Below, one piece after another: positions 24,382-33,357 of a DNA stretch of 50,438 bases. Within the stretch, counting starts at the first letter, position 1. The number at the start of each line of letters is the position of its first letter. Where the stretch lies: contig PERO01000011.1 of the NCBI GenBank assembly GCA_002928875.1, positions 1 through 50,438 of the forward strand, read 5' to 3'. The translations under genes and the position numbers were made by a program. Source of the stretch: Methylobacterium sp. (lineage in GTDB: Bacteria; Pseudomonadota; Alphaproteobacteria; Rhizobiales; Beijerinckiaceae). Below the pieces are notes generated by a model that was given only the letters and a program-made list of their open reading frames with translations, made no database searches and was not told where the DNA came from.

Positions 24382-25494
24382 TCACGGCCCGAGCAAGGGC
24401 CCGGAGCGAAGCGGCTCCCGTCCGGCGATCTTGCCGAGTTTCTGCCCCTGGAAAACCTGCCGGAGCTGGCTGCGGGCGAAGAACAACCCGTCACATTCCG
24501 CGATGACCGCAGTGGATTGGCCGGAAGCGGCATCGATGATGCCGGCGATGACCTCGCCTTGCTTGAGATCCGTACCCAGCGGCACGTGCCATTGCAGCGC
24601 GCCCGTGGCCGGAGCCTCGATCAGCGAGCAACCCGCAAGCGGGGTGGGCTCGCAGGCGGCCTCCGGCAGCCTTGGCCGTTCACCGGCAATCACGCCGATC
24701 CGGGTGAGAAAACCGAGGATCGCCTCGGCATCGCGCTCGGCGAATTGCGGCTCGGTATCCTGCTGGCCGCGCAGTTCCACCGTCGCCGCAATCCCCCCGC
24801 GGCGCAGGGGGTGAAGCGTATACGCCGCCCGCACCCGCTCCCACACGACGGAGATCGCCTCATCGAACGGGTGATCCCCGGAGGCCTCGGCGGTCAAAAT
24901 CGCGCGCGCTCCCATCAGCCGGGCAAAAGGCGCGAATTCCGCCACGAATCCGGGCTGCGTGTAGAGATGCGGCAGCGCTTCGGCATCGCAATGCAGATCG
25001 AACACCCAATCCGCATCGATGGCGAGTAAGAGCAGCCTGTGCTTCAGCGCCGGCACGGGTTCGGCCGGAGCTTGCGCCGCCAGGACGGATCGCAGGGTTG
25101 CCTTCAGAAGCGCGGTGTTCTGCGCTTCATGGCTGCCAAGCCGGCCTTCAAGCCTGGCAATGACCGCCTCGGCGATATCCGGATAGCCCCGGTTGAAGTT
25201 CCGCCCGTCCTCCAGCGCGTAACGCCCGAGATGCAGGCCGAGCACGCGTTGCGAAAGGCCGATCGGATTCGCCACCGGCACGATGACGATCTCGCCGCAA
25301 ATCGCCTCTCCCGGCAGGGCTGCCAGCCGCTCCGCGAGGCGATGCGCCGCCAGCGTGCCGGGCGCCTCATCGGCGTGCAGCGCGCCCTGGATGTAGATTT
25401 TCGGCCCGCGGTCCGCCTCGCCGAAGCGCAGAACCGACAGGCGCGGCACGAGCCCCGGCGCGAGCGGCGGCAAGTCGATGACTTCACGAGGCAT
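24382..25494 (-). CDS. Succinylglutamate desuccinylase/aspartoacylase-family (M14) deacylase
   Basis: 370-residue zinc-dependent N-acyl amino-acid hydrolase family protein. The zinc-binding motif ALHADEAPG (His and Glu ligands; family pattern GxxHGDE) lies near residues 38-46, with substrate-binding text PVANPIGLSQR and the third ligand region VFDLHCDAEA. The C-terminal beta-barrel (about 290-360, APATGALQWHVPLGTDLKQG onwards) is typical of AstE/AspA-like proteins. The start at 25494 has a CGGAGG ribosome site. It is the last gene of the amino-acid ABC operon, suggesting it releases an acyl group from an imported compound. Confidence 0.82.
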   Translation of the reverse strand: MPREVIDLPPLAPGLVPRLSVLRFGEADRGPKIYIQGALHADEAPGTLAAHRLAERLAALPGEAICGEIVIVPVANPIGLSQRVLGLHLGRYALEDGRNFNRGYPDIAEAVIARLEGRLGSHEAQNTALLKATLRSVLAAQAPAEPVPALKHRLLLLAIDADWVFDLHCDAEALPHLYTQPGFVAEFAPFARLMGARAILTAEASGDHPFDEAISVVWERVRAAYTLHPLRRGGIAATVELRGQQDTEPQFAERDAEAILGFLTRIGVIAGERPRLPEAACEPTPLAGCSLIEAPATGALQWHVPLGTDLKQGEVIAGIIDAASGQSTAVIAECDGLFFARSQLRQVFQGQKLGKIAGREPLRSGPLLGP

Positions 25495-25574
25495 CCTCAC
25501 CTCCGGACGAGATGCGAACGGATGCGGGCCGATGCGGGGAGAGGCGCATCGGCCCGCGTCCATCCAGGCAGGGC

Positions 25575-26414
25575 TTACGAGCCCTGATTGACCGTGACCG
25601 GCGAATGGCTGTTGTTCAAGAGGCCATATTTCGCCAGCAACTGCGCGTAGATGCCCTTCGATTGCAGGCGCGCCATCGCGCCGCGCACCGCCTCGCGAAG
25701 CTCGGCGCCCTCGGGCGTCTTCGCGAAGGGAATGCCGACCAGCGCATTCGTGAAGGGGCGGCCGAGCGGGAAATAGGTGTTCGGCTCGAGCTTGACGAAA
25801 TGCTGCATCACTTCCGAGCCATGGACGGCCGCCTGCAGGCGCTGGGTCTTGAGCTGCGCCCGCGCATCGACCGAGCCCTCGGTGCCCACCGCGGTGATCG
25901 GCGGCTTGCCCTTGGCCACACAATTCTCGGCGCTCCACTTTTCGATGTCGGCGGGCCAGGTGGTGGAGCGGCTGGCACCGACCGACTTGCCGCAGAGATC
26001 CTCCGGCCCCTTGATGCTCTCCTTCAGGGCATCGATCGTGTAGAATTGCGCACCGGAGACGGCATAGTTCACGAAATCCGCGACTTCGCGCCGCTTCGGG
26101 TTGTCGCTCATCCAGGCCATCGCCATGTCGACGCGGCCGGTCTGGATCGAGGGGAGCATCTGGGCGAAGGCGATCTCCTGCCACTCCACCTTCACGCCGA
26201 GTTCGTCACCGATCGCCTCGCCGAGTTCGACATCGAAGCCCGCCAGCTTGTTGGTGGCAGGGTCCTTGAAGGTGATCGGCGCATAATTCGGGTTGGTCGC
26301 GATCACGATCTTGCCGGCCGCCTTCACGCGGGCCGGAAGCTCCTGCGCGAGGGCAGGGGCCGAGAACATTGCGAAAGCGGCAAGCATGGCAAGGGTTGAA
26401 AGGGGTCGTCGCAT
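25575..26414 (-). CDS. Periplasmic amino-acid-type ABC substrate-binding protein (SBP_bac_3)
   Basis: 279-residue family 3 binding protein with Sec signal (cleavage near APALAQELP). The body has the expected IVIATNPNYAPITFKD, GFDVELGEAIGDELGVKVEW, GRVDMAMAWMSDNPKRREVADF and C-terminal lobe text. The ligand is expected to be a polar or acidic amino-acid-like compound. It lies between the ATPase and the M14 deacylase genes, all on one strand with short gaps. The specific ligand cannot be read from sequence. Confidence 0.9.
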   Translation of the reverse strand: MRRPLSTLAMLAAFAMFSAPALAQELPARVKAAGKIVIATNPNYAPITFKDPATNKLAGFDVELGEAIGDELGVKVEWQEIAFAQMLPSIQTGRVDMAMAWMSDNPKRREVADFVNYAVSGAQFYTIDALKESIKGPEDLCGKSVGASRSTTWPADIEKWSAENCVAKGKPPITAVGTEGSVDARAQLKTQRLQAAVHGSEVMQHFVKLEPNTYFPLGRPFTNALVGIPFAKTPEGAELREAVRGAMARLQSKGIYAQLLAKYGLLNNSHSPVTVNQGS

Positions 26415-26459
26415 GGTCGTCTCCTCTGGCTTTATGGCAGTCGGGGGTCGCTGGACCGG

Positions 26460-27269
26460 TTACTTGATGACGGCGTTCACGAAATCGCGGGCGCGGGCAT
26501 TGGCGGGATGGTCGAGCACGACGCGCGGGTCGCCCCGCTCGATGATCTCGCCGTGATCCATGAAGACGAGTTCGTTGCCGACCTCGCGGGCGAAGCCCAT
26601 CTCGTGCGTCACCACCGCCATGGTCATGCCGCTGAGCGCGAGCGCGCGCATGACCGCGAGCACCTCGCCGACGAGTTCGGGGTCAAGCGCGGAGGTGGGC
26701 TCGTCGAAGAGCATCAGCTTCGGCTTCATCGCGAGCGCCCGGGCGATCGCCACGCGCTGCTGCTGGCCGCCGGAGAGCTGGCTCGGATAGGAGTTGCGCT
26801 TCGAGGCGAGGCCCACGCGGGCGAGCAGCGCCTCGCCCTCCTCGATCGCCTCCTTCTTCGGCCGCTTCAGCACTGTCACCGGCCCCTCGATGATGTTCTC
26901 GATTGCGGTGAGATGGCCGAAGAGGTTGAAGCGCTGGAAGACCATGCCGGTCTTCAGCCGCTGCCGTGCGATCTCGGCATCGGAAAGTTCATGCAAGGCG
27001 TCGCCCTGCAGGCGGAAACCCAGCAATTCGCCGTCGATGGCGATGGCTCCGGCATCGATCTTCTCGAGCTGGTTCAGGCAGCGCAGCAGCGTCGACTTGC
27101 CCGATCCGGACGGCCCGACAATGCACATCACCCGGCCATGGGGAATATCGATCGAGACATCGTTCAGCGCCCGGAAGCTGCCGAAGAATTTCGACACCTG
27201 GCGCACCCGCACCAGGGGGGTTGCGGCCTCGGAGCCCGAGGGCAGGGAAACAGGAACGGGGCCGTTCAT
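26460..27269 (-). CDS. Polar amino-acid ABC transporter ATPase (GlnQ/HisP-like)
   Basis: 269-residue ATPase with Walker [11 protein letters not shown]-loop in [13 protein letters not shown], signature [16 protein letters not shown], Walker [15 protein letters not shown] and the switch His in VVTHEMGFA. The sequence FQRFNLF and the length are typical of the GlnQ group. Its start overlaps the permease stop by four bases (ATGA). Confidence 0.93.
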   Translation of the reverse strand: MNGPVPVSLPSGSEAATPLVRVRQVSKFFGSFRALNDVSIDIPHGRVMCIVGPSGSGKSTLLRCLNQLEKIDAGAIAIDGELLGFRLQGDALHELSDAEIARQRLKTGMVFQRFNLFGHLTAIENIIEGPVTVLKRPKKEAIEEGEALLARVGLASKRNSYPSQLSGGQQQRVAIARALAMKPKLMLFDEPTSALDPELVGEVLAVMRALALSGMTMAVVTHEMGFAREVGNELVFMDHGEIIERGDPRVVLDHPANARARDFVNAVIK

Positions 27270-28153
27270 GCCTTGCCCTCCTCGTTGGCGGGCGACGGCC
27301 GGCTGGGGCCGATCCCCCTGGCGTAGTGTCGTTCAAGGAAGAACTGGCCGATCTGCAGGAACGTGACGACGATCAGGTACCAGCCGGCGGCCACGAACAG
27401 CAGTTCAATGACGCGCGCATTGGCGTAGTAGATGGTCTGGGCGTTGCGCAGGATTTCCGAGAACTGGATGACCGAGGCCACCGAGGTGATCTTCACCATC
27501 GAGATGAACTCGTTGCCGACCGGCGGGATGATGAAGCGCATCGCCTGCGGCAGGATGATGCGCCGGAGTGTCGTCAGCCGCGTCATGCCAATGGATTTCG
27601 CGGCCTCGGTCTGCCCGGTATCGACCGAGAGGATGCCCGCGCGCACCACTTCCGCCGTATAGGCGCCCTGGTTCATGCCAAGGCCGAGCATGGTCGCGAA
27701 TAACGGGGTCATGATGTCGACCGTCCGCGCCTCGAACAGGCCGGGAATGCCCATCTTGGGGAAGACCAGCGCGAGGTTGAACCAGATCAGCAACTGAAGG
27801 AGCAGGGGCGTGCCGCGAAAGAGCCAGATGTAGAAGGTCGCCACCACCTTCAGCACCGGGTTCGGCGACATCACCATCACCGCGAAGACCACGCCCAAAG
27901 TCAGCCCGAGGACCATCGCGCAGATCGTCATGATGACCGTGTTGACGAGGCCGGCGAGGATGGCCGGCGCGGTGAAGAACTGGCCCACCACCTTCCATTC
28001 GATCTGGCCCATCGCGAAGGCGCGGAGAATGTAGCCGAGCGCCAGCAGGATGAGCGCGGCGGCGATCCAGCGGCCGTAGTAACGGCGCGGCACGAGCTTC
28101 AGGCCGGCGAGATCGAGAATGTCCCGGTGGGCGGGGGTGGCATGGTCACGCAT
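27266..28153 (-). CDS. Polar amino-acid ABC transporter permease (HisM/GlnP type)
   Basis: 295-residue inner-membrane permease with about six helices and the EAA loop (EAAKSIGMTRLTTLRRIILPQA). The N-terminal part before the first helix is longer than usual. It is the only permease of this operon, so it probably forms a homodimer. It overlaps the lyase gene by 8 bases upstream and the ATPase gene by 4 downstream, indicating one tightly coupled transcript. Confidence 0.92.
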   Translation of the reverse strand: MRDHATPAHRDILDLAGLKLVPRRYYGRWIAAALILLALGYILRAFAMGQIEWKVVGQFFTAPAILAGLVNTVIMTICAMVLGLTLGVVFAVMVMSPNPVLKVVATFYIWLFRGTPLLLQLLIWFNLALVFPKMGIPGLFEARTVDIMTPLFATMLGLGMNQGAYTAEVVRAGILSVDTGQTEAAKSIGMTRLTTLRRIILPQAMRFIIPPVGNEFISMVKITSVASVIQFSEILRNAQTIYYANARVIELLFVAAGWYLIVVTFLQIGQFFLERHYARGIGPSRPSPANEEGKA

Positions 28154-29579
28154 GGTGCGTCTCCGCGATCTTCTCTTCCGCCCACGCGCGATGCCTCGAG
28201 AGGCGTTCGCGGAAACGGGCGATCTGCTCGCGCACGCGAACGGGGGCCGTTCCACCGGCACCGGTTCGGGCGGCAATGGCGAATTCCGGCTTGAGGCGCG
28301 GCAGCAGGTCGGCGCCGAGGCGGGGGTCGACCCGGGCGAGATCCTCCGCGCCGAGCGCGTCGAGCCTCAGGCCAAGCTCCTCCGCACGCCGCACGAGCGC
28401 GCCGGAAATCTCATGCGCTTCGGCGAAGGGCACACCGTTCGCGGCAAGGTAATCGGCCGGCTCGGTCGCCAGCGCGAAACCCTCGGCGGCATCGGCCGCC
28501 AGTCGTGCGGTCTCGATCTGCATGGTCTCGACGAGGCCGCGCAACGCCGGCACGACCTGTTCCAGCACGTCGCAGGCATCGAAGGCCGCGCGCTTGTCCT
28601 CCGCGAGGTCGCGGTTATAGGCCAGCGGCAGGCCCTTCAGCGCCGTGAGCATGGTCACGAGATCGCCGATCAGCCGTGCGGCACGCCCCCGGGCGATTTC
28701 GGCGATATCCGGGTTCTTCTTCTGCGGCATGATCGAGGAGCCGGTCGCGAAGCTGTCATCGAGATTGATCCAGCCGAATTGCCGCGAGGCCCAGAGGGTG
28801 ATTTCCTCCGAGAGGCGCGAGATGTTCGTCGCGATCATCGCGGTGACGAACAGGAATTCCGCGACATGATCGCGCGCGCCGACGGCGTCGATGGAATTTT
28901 CCGCCGGCCGTTCGTAGCCGAGGAGGCGGGCGGTCTCGCCCGGCTTGCCCGGGAAGGCCGTGCCGGCGAGCGCTGCGGCGCCGAGCGGACATTCGGCAGC
29001 GCGGGCATGCCAGTCCCGCAAGCGCTCGATATCCCGCGCCAGCGGCTGGGCATGCGCCATCAGCAGATGGCCGAAGGTCACGGGCTGGGCGATCTGCAGA
29101 TGCGTGAAGCCGGGGCATGGCGCGTCGTCATGCGCTTCCGCGCGCCGGGCGATCGCCTCCGCGAGACCGGCGAGGCGTTCGACCAGCACAAGGGCTTCCG
29201 CCCGGAGATAGAGCTTCAGATCATTCGCGGCCTGATCGTTGCGCGAACGGCCCGCGCGCAGTTTCGCGCCGGTGGCGCCGATGCGCTCGATCAGCACGCG
29301 CTCGAGAAAGGTATGGATGTCCTCGTCGAAACTTTCCGGCGCGAGCGTGCCGGCCAGAACATCCTGGCGGATGCCGATCAATGTCTCGACGATCGTCGCC
29401 CGGTCGCTGCCCGAAATCACGCCCGAGGCATGCAGCGCCCCGGCATGGGCGATGGAGCCGAGAATGTCATAGGGCACGAGGCGGGCATGCTGCGTGGCGG
29501 CGCTCGACAAGGCCATCAGCGCCGCACTCGGCGGCTTTCGAAAGCGCCCACCCCACAGGCGGATGGCCTGGTTGCTCAC
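28146..29579 (-). CDS. argH: Argininosuccinate-lyase-family C-N lyase
   Basis: 477-residue member of the aspartase/fumarase superfamily, ASL branch: RLWGGRF start, AGRSRNDQ, GFTHLQIAQP, the signature GSSIMPQKKNP (280-290) and GLPLAYNRDLAEDK. These enzymes release fumarate from an N-succinyl group. The start is a GTG at 29579 behind a strong GGGGAGGAC site; an upstream extension is non-coding. The usual TPFPIDRE segment reads TAFPGKPGE here, and the gene leads a catabolic-looking ABC operon with an M14 deacylase rather than arg genes. It may act on another N-succinyl amino acid; EDDS lyase is a precedent in this branch. A biosynthetic ArgH remains possible. Confidence 0.85.
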   Translation of the reverse strand: MSNQAIRLWGGRFRKPPSAALMALSSAATQHARLVPYDILGSIAHAGALHASGVISGSDRATIVETLIGIRQDVLAGTLAPESFDEDIHTFLERVLIERIGATGAKLRAGRSRNDQAANDLKLYLRAEALVLVERLAGLAEAIARRAEAHDDAPCPGFTHLQIAQPVTFGHLLMAHAQPLARDIERLRDWHARAAECPLGAAALAGTAFPGKPGETARLLGYERPAENSIDAVGARDHVAEFLFVTAMIATNISRLSEEITLWASRQFGWINLDDSFATGSSIMPQKKNPDIAEIARGRAARLIGDLVTMLTALKGLPLAYNRDLAEDKRAAFDACDVLEQVVPALRGLVETMQIETARLAADAAEGFALATEPADYLAANGVPFAEAHEISGALVRRAEELGLRLDALGAEDLARVDPRLGADLLPRLKPEFAIAARTGAGGTAPVRVREQIARFRERLSRHRAWAEEKIAETHHA

Positions 29580-29680
29580 GTCGTTTGTCCTCCCCGGCCG
29601 CGCCTTCCATTCTGGGCAGCGGTGTCGGCAAGGTGCGCGCAGGTGTCGCGGCGTGACAAACGAATTGTCTTCCCATCCGA

Positions 29681-29697
29681 TATTCAAAAAAAGAATA
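29681..29697. promoter_or_regulatory. LysR-type T-N11-A box between lyase operon and its LysR gene
   Basis: TATTC-aaaaaaa-GAATA is an inverted repeat matching the T-N11-A LysR consensus. It lies 33 bases before the LysR start and about 100 bases before the lyase start, in an A/T-rich patch. It is the likely shared operator. Confidence 0.6.
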
Positions 29698-29729
29698 GCG
29701 CTTCCTTTCCAATGTGATAATTTGGCCGG

Positions 29730-30626
29730 GTGAGCCATTTTCCGCCTTCAACCACAGCGCTCCGCGCCTTTCTCGCCGTCGCGGCGGAGGGGTCCACGGC
29801 GCGCGCGGCGGAAAAGCTGCATCTCAGCCAGAGCGCGGTTTCGAAGAAGATCCAGGCGCTGGAGGTCCTGCTCGAAGCAACGCTCTTCGAGCGCGGCCCG
29901 CGCGGCGTGAAGCTGACGGAAGCCGGCGAGCTTTATCGCCCTTATGCGGAATCCGCCCTCGAGCAGCTCGCGCGCGGCCGCCGACGGCTGGAGGAGCGGA
30001 AGGATCGTCGCCCGCCAATCCGCCTCCACATGCTGGCGATCGTGGGGGAGCGCTGGCTGATCGAGCGCTTCCCTGCCTTCTCCGCCGAGCATCCGGACAT
30101 CGACATCCAGTTCACGAATTACGTGAGCGAGACCGAGGCCGAGGAGCCCGATCTCGATATCCGCCACGGCACCGGCCATTGGCCCGGCCGCCAGGCGTAT
30201 CTGCTCTTCGGCCGCAAGGTCGTGCTTGTCGCGGCCCCGCACCTTTTGGAACGCTCCGGCGGGCTCACCAGCGTCGCGGATATCCAGCGCATGAGCTATC
30301 TGCAGCATTTCCAGATGCCGACCTACTGGGCGGAGTTCACCGAGGCGCATGGCCTGCGCGGCGCAGTGCCGGCGCATACCGTGCGCTACGGCTATCTCTC
30401 GGTGGTGATCCGCGCGGCGATGTCCGGCCTCGGTCTTGCCCTTGTCGCGAAATGCTTCGTGCGTGATGAACTGGAGAGCGGGGCGCTGGTCAATCCGCTT
30501 GAACTCTCGGTCGACAGCGCCCTCGGTTTCTGGCTCACCATGCCGGAGGGGCGCGAGCACAGCGCGGAACTCAGGGTATTCGCGGATTGGGTGAGGCGCG
30601 AAGCCGCGTTGTTCTCATCGGAGTGA
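29730..30626 (+). CDS. LysR-family regulator of the lyase/ABC operon
   Basis: 298-residue LysR protein of the GcvA-like type: TTALRAFLAVAAEGSTARAA, KLHLSQSAVSKKIQALE (helix-turn-helix) and a C-terminal effector domain with DLDIRHGTGHWPG and VVIRAAMSGLGLALV. The start is taken as the GTG at 29730. It is divergent from the lyase operon, with an A/T-rich gap and a T-N11-A box between. Its end overlaps the convergent gene by 12 bases. Confidence 0.9.
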   Translation: MSHFPPSTTALRAFLAVAAEGSTARAAEKLHLSQSAVSKKIQALEVLLEATLFERGPRGVKLTEAGELYRPYAESALEQLARGRRRLEERKDRRPPIRLHMLAIVGERWLIERFPAFSAEHPDIDIQFTNYVSETEAEEPDLDIRHGTGHWPGRQAYLLFGRKVVLVAAPHLLERSGGLTSVADIQRMSYLQHFQMPTYWAEFTEAHGLRGAVPAHTVRYGYLSVVIRAAMSGLGLALVAKCFVRDELESGALVNPLELSVDSALGFWLTMPEGREHSAELRVFADWVRREAALFSSE

Positions 30627-31217
30627 ACCGACATCGACGCCGAAGCGGTCCAGAGACTGATAGATCCCGCCGAGCCGCGTTGCGCCAGCGGGTGTGGTCC
30701 ATTCCGACAGCCGTTCGGCCGGTGCGAAGACCAGGCGCAGATGTCCTGCGGGAAGCTCCGCGCCGCCCATGATCGGGTGATTGCGCTGCGCCGTCACGAG
30801 CGGCCCGTCGATCACCACCGCGGCTCGCCATCGCGTGCGCGGAAAGGGGCGATCCGCGGGCGCCTGTTCCACCACCATTGCGAAGCCTTCGGGAATGGCC
30901 GGAACCGGCCCCGCGCGCATCACTAATCGCCGGGGTGCGCGGAGGTTCGGGCGCATGGCGAGCGTTCCGGCATCCGGTGTCTCGATCAGCGCGCGATAGG
31001 CCGGGCCTTCGAGAATTTCCGCTTTCGCCAGCCGGTAGAAGGTGAGGAATTCCGGCCCACCCGCCCCCGCGTGCCGAAAGCGGATCGCCCCGAGAATACC
31101 CCGCACGGTGAGGCGTTGCGGCACGTGATGTCCCGAATGCCAGCGTTCATAGGCCGCGCGCGCTCCCTCGCGCACATCATTGCCGAAGAGCAGGACAGCA
31201 GAGCCGTGCTCATCCAT
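30615..31217 (-). CDS. Dimeric alpha-beta-barrel (EthD-like) protein of unknown function
   Basis: 200-residue protein. Its N-terminal half has the EthD/DUF4286-like pattern, AYERWHSGHHVPQRLTVRGI and AIRFRHAG..FLTFYRLAKAEIL, repeated more weakly in the second half, so probably two fused barrel units. The ATG at 31217 overlaps the dehydrogenase stop by 8 bases, implying coupling. Such proteins often accompany degradation of small ring compounds, but no reaction can be named. Confidence 0.65.
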   Translation of the reverse strand: MDEHGSAVLLFGNDVREGARAAYERWHSGHHVPQRLTVRGILGAIRFRHAGAGGPEFLTFYRLAKAEILEGPAYRALIETPDAGTLAMRPNLRAPRRLVMRAGPVPAIPEGFAMVVEQAPADRPFPRTRWRAAVVIDGPLVTAQRNHPIMGGAELPAGHLRLVFAPAERLSEWTTPAGATRLGGIYQSLDRFGVDVGSLR

Positions 31218-32247
31218 CTTGGCCAGCCTCGGGCTCGACGATGACCTTGGCCACCGCACGCCGTCGCATGAGATCAAAGCCCTCGGTGATGCGCGCCAGC
31301 GGCAGGCGCGCCGAGATCAGCCCCTCCACCAGATCCGGGTTGCGCGTGATCCAGTCGAGCACCACCGGCCAGGTTGCGACCAGCGCGCGATAAGAGCCGA
31401 TCAGGCTTTGCTGTTCGCGCACGAGGCGTGTCACATCGATTTCCACCGGTTTCGGGTGGATTCCGGCGATCACGAGCCGCCCCCGTTGGGCCAGCAGGGG
31501 AAGCGCGGCAGCCAACACGGGCGGCGCGCCGGTCGCCTCGATGATGGCGGAAAAGCGCACCGGTGCTTGCTCCGCCGCAAGCGCCTCGGCCAGCGTGCGT
31601 TTGCCGGTATCGATGCAGCGGCCGAAACCCAGACGCCCTGCGATCGCAAGGCGCGCAGCATCATCGCGGCCGACGATCGTGACATGCGCCCCGGCATCGC
31701 GGGCAAACAGGGCCGCGCCGAGTCCGATCGGGCCAGGGCCGAGCACCAGCGCGTCGTCGCCTGGCTTGAACGCGGCGTTTCGAACCGCTTCATGTGCGAC
31801 GGTCAGCGGTTCGGCGAGCGCGGCATGATGCGATGGCGTGCTCTCGGGTACGCGCAGGCAATTGCGGAACGGCGCCGTCATTTCGCGCGCGAAACCGCCA
31901 TCGCGATAGATGCCCAGGCCCGTCCGTCGGCTGCAGCAATCCTCGTGATCGGCCCCGCCCTCACCGCAGGCACCGTCGCAGGTCACGGATGGACGAACGA
32001 CCACGCGCGTTCCCGGCGGAAGACCATCGCCGGCAAGCACGCGCGCGGCAATCTCATGGCCGAGGGTCACCGGCAGCGCGCGCACCATGCCTTCATAACC
32101 GCCATGCCAATCGACGATGTGCAGGTCGGTTCCGCAAATGCCAACCGCCTCGACGGCGAGCCGCAACTCGCCTTCGAGCGGGACAGGCATGAAATCCTCG
32201 ACGAGGAAAGCGCCTGCACCCGGCGCGAGCTTTCGCCATGCCCGCAT
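31210..32247 (-). CDS. Zinc-dependent medium-chain alcohol/polyol dehydrogenase
   Basis: 345-residue dehydrogenase. Catalytic zinc site: GICGTDLHI (Cys and Asp/His region), GHEIAARV (His-Glu) and AEPLTVAHEA. The structural zinc lobe carries CDGACGEGGADHEDCC, a cysteine arrangement spaced differently from the usual CxxCxxGxxxxC. The Rossmann domain has LGPGPIGLGAALFA. Likely an L-threonine/sorbitol/idonate-type dehydrogenase; the substrate is not identifiable. It is grouped with TctC and the barrel protein, so a hydroxy acid or polyol is plausible. Confidence 0.87.
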   Translation of the reverse strand: MRAWRKLAPGAGAFLVEDFMPVPLEGELRLAVEAVGICGTDLHIVDWHGGYEGMVRALPVTLGHEIAARVLAGDGLPPGTRVVVRPSVTCDGACGEGGADHEDCCSRRTGLGIYRDGGFAREMTAPFRNCLRVPESTPSHHAALAEPLTVAHEAVRNAAFKPGDDALVLGPGPIGLGAALFARDAGAHVTIVGRDDAARLAIAGRLGFGRCIDTGKRTLAEALAAEQAPVRFSAIIEATGAPPVLAAALPLLAQRGRLVIAGIHPKPVEIDVTRLVREQQSLIGSYRALVATWPVVLDWITRNPDLVEGLISARLPLARITEGFDLMRRRAVAKVIVEPEAGQDG

Positions 32248-32268
32248 GGTCGGCCTCCCTTGGACATG

Positions 32269-33258
32269 TCAGAAGCTCAACTTGGCATCGCGGATCAGCT
32301 TGCCCCAGGTTTCCGCCTCACGCTGGGCGAAGCCCGCGCCATCCATGCCTTTCGCGGCCGGGATCGCGCCGATCTGCGTGAGCTTTTCCGCCAGGGCGCG
32401 GTTCTCCAGCGCCTGATCCAGCGCCGCCTTCAAGCGGGTCATCACCGCCGGCGGCGTCCTGGCAGGCGCCATCAACGCAACCCATGCCGAGACGTCGAAA
32501 CCGGCAATGCCCTGCTCCTGGATCGTGGGCACACCGGGCACGAGCTGCGCGCGCTCGGACGTCGTCACCCCGAGGGCCTTCAATTGCTTGCCCTCGATCT
32601 GTCCGGCCACCGCGGCGAGTGTCGCGAAAGTGAGATCGAGCGCGCCGCCCTGCACGTCGATGATCGCCGGCCCTTCGCCGCGATAGGGGATGTGCTGCAT
32701 GCGGGCGCCGGTCCGCAGGGCAAAAAGCTCGCCCGCGAGATGCGCCACGGTACCCGTTCCGCCCGAGGCGAAGGTGAGTGGCTCGGCGCGTTGCTTCGAG
32801 AGGGATGCGATATCGGCGATCGAGTTGAGTGGGGAATTCGGACGGGTCACAGCCACGAAGGGCAGCTTCGCCATCAGCCCGACCATGGCGAGGTCTTTCT
32901 GCCAGTCGAAGGGCATCGAGGCGCGCACCGCCGGGTTGATGACCATCGTGGTGGGAGCTGCCAGCAACGTGTAGCCATCGGCATCGGCCGCCGCCACGGC
33001 TTGCGTGCCGATCATCGTGCCGCCGCCAGCCCGGTTCTCGACGACCACCTTGCCGGAGAGGCCGGTCGCTAGGGCATCCGCGAAAAGGCGCGAGACGGTA
33101 TCCACGCCTCCCCCCGCCGCGAAGGTGACAATCAGGGTGACAGGCCTTTGCGGATACTGGCCCTGCGCGTGGGCCAGATGCGGCAGCAGGAGGGGAGCCA
33201 CGAGGCCAGCCGTTCCCGCGAGCAGGGAGCGGCGCGAAAGTGTACGACAATCGTCCAT
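32269..33258 (-). CDS. TctC/Bug-family periplasmic solute-binding protein, Tat-exported
   Basis: 329-residue Bug protein with a twin-arginine leader (LSRRSLLAGTAGLVAPLLL). Family text: YPQRPVTLIVTFAAGGGVDTVSR, VVVENRAGGGTMIG, FASGGTGTVAHLAGELF and HIPYRGEGPAIIDVQGGALDL. These proteins bind carboxylates for tripartite TctAB transporters, but no tctA or tctB is in this window, so it depends on a distant transporter or acts as a sensor. The start at 33258 follows GGAGGAAATGAC. A palindrome lies 80 bases upstream at the LysR gene end. Confidence 0.9.
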   Translation of the reverse strand: MDDCRTLSRRSLLAGTAGLVAPLLLPHLAHAQGQYPQRPVTLIVTFAAGGGVDTVSRLFADALATGLSGKVVVENRAGGGTMIGTQAVAAADADGYTLLAAPTTMVINPAVRASMPFDWQKDLAMVGLMAKLPFVAVTRPNSPLNSIADIASLSKQRAEPLTFASGGTGTVAHLAGELFALRTGARMQHIPYRGEGPAIIDVQGGALDLTFATLAAVAGQIEGKQLKALGVTTSERAQLVPGVPTIQEQGIAGFDVSAWVALMAPARTPPAVMTRLKAALDQALENRALAEKLTQIGAIPAAKGMDGAGFAQREAETWGKLIRDAKLSF

Positions 33259-33340
33259 CACGTCATTTCCTCCATTCTTGTCTTTGGAGAAAGGATGCGC
33301 GCGGACATTGCTCCCGGCAATGTGCGTTTGATCGGAACTC

Positions 33341-33357
33341 TATAGCCCGGGGCTATA
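33341..33357. promoter_or_regulatory. Perfect 17-bp palindrome between LysR and TctC genes
   Basis: TATAGCCCGGGGCTATA has 8-base arms around a single central G and contains a T-N11-A core. It overlaps the LysR stop codon and sits 83 bases before the tctC-like start. No T run follows, so an operator for the tctC-adh-barrel genes is more likely than a terminator. Confidence 0.55.

Noticed and set aside
24382..26184. Single 600-codon minus-strand protein
   Set aside because: Only its last 370 codons are a real protein (M14 deacylase, own ribosome site at 25494); the first part is another frame of the binding protein gene.
31180..33072. 630-codon plus-strand frame
   Set aside because: Antisense to the dehydrogenase and TctC genes; no recognisable protein content.
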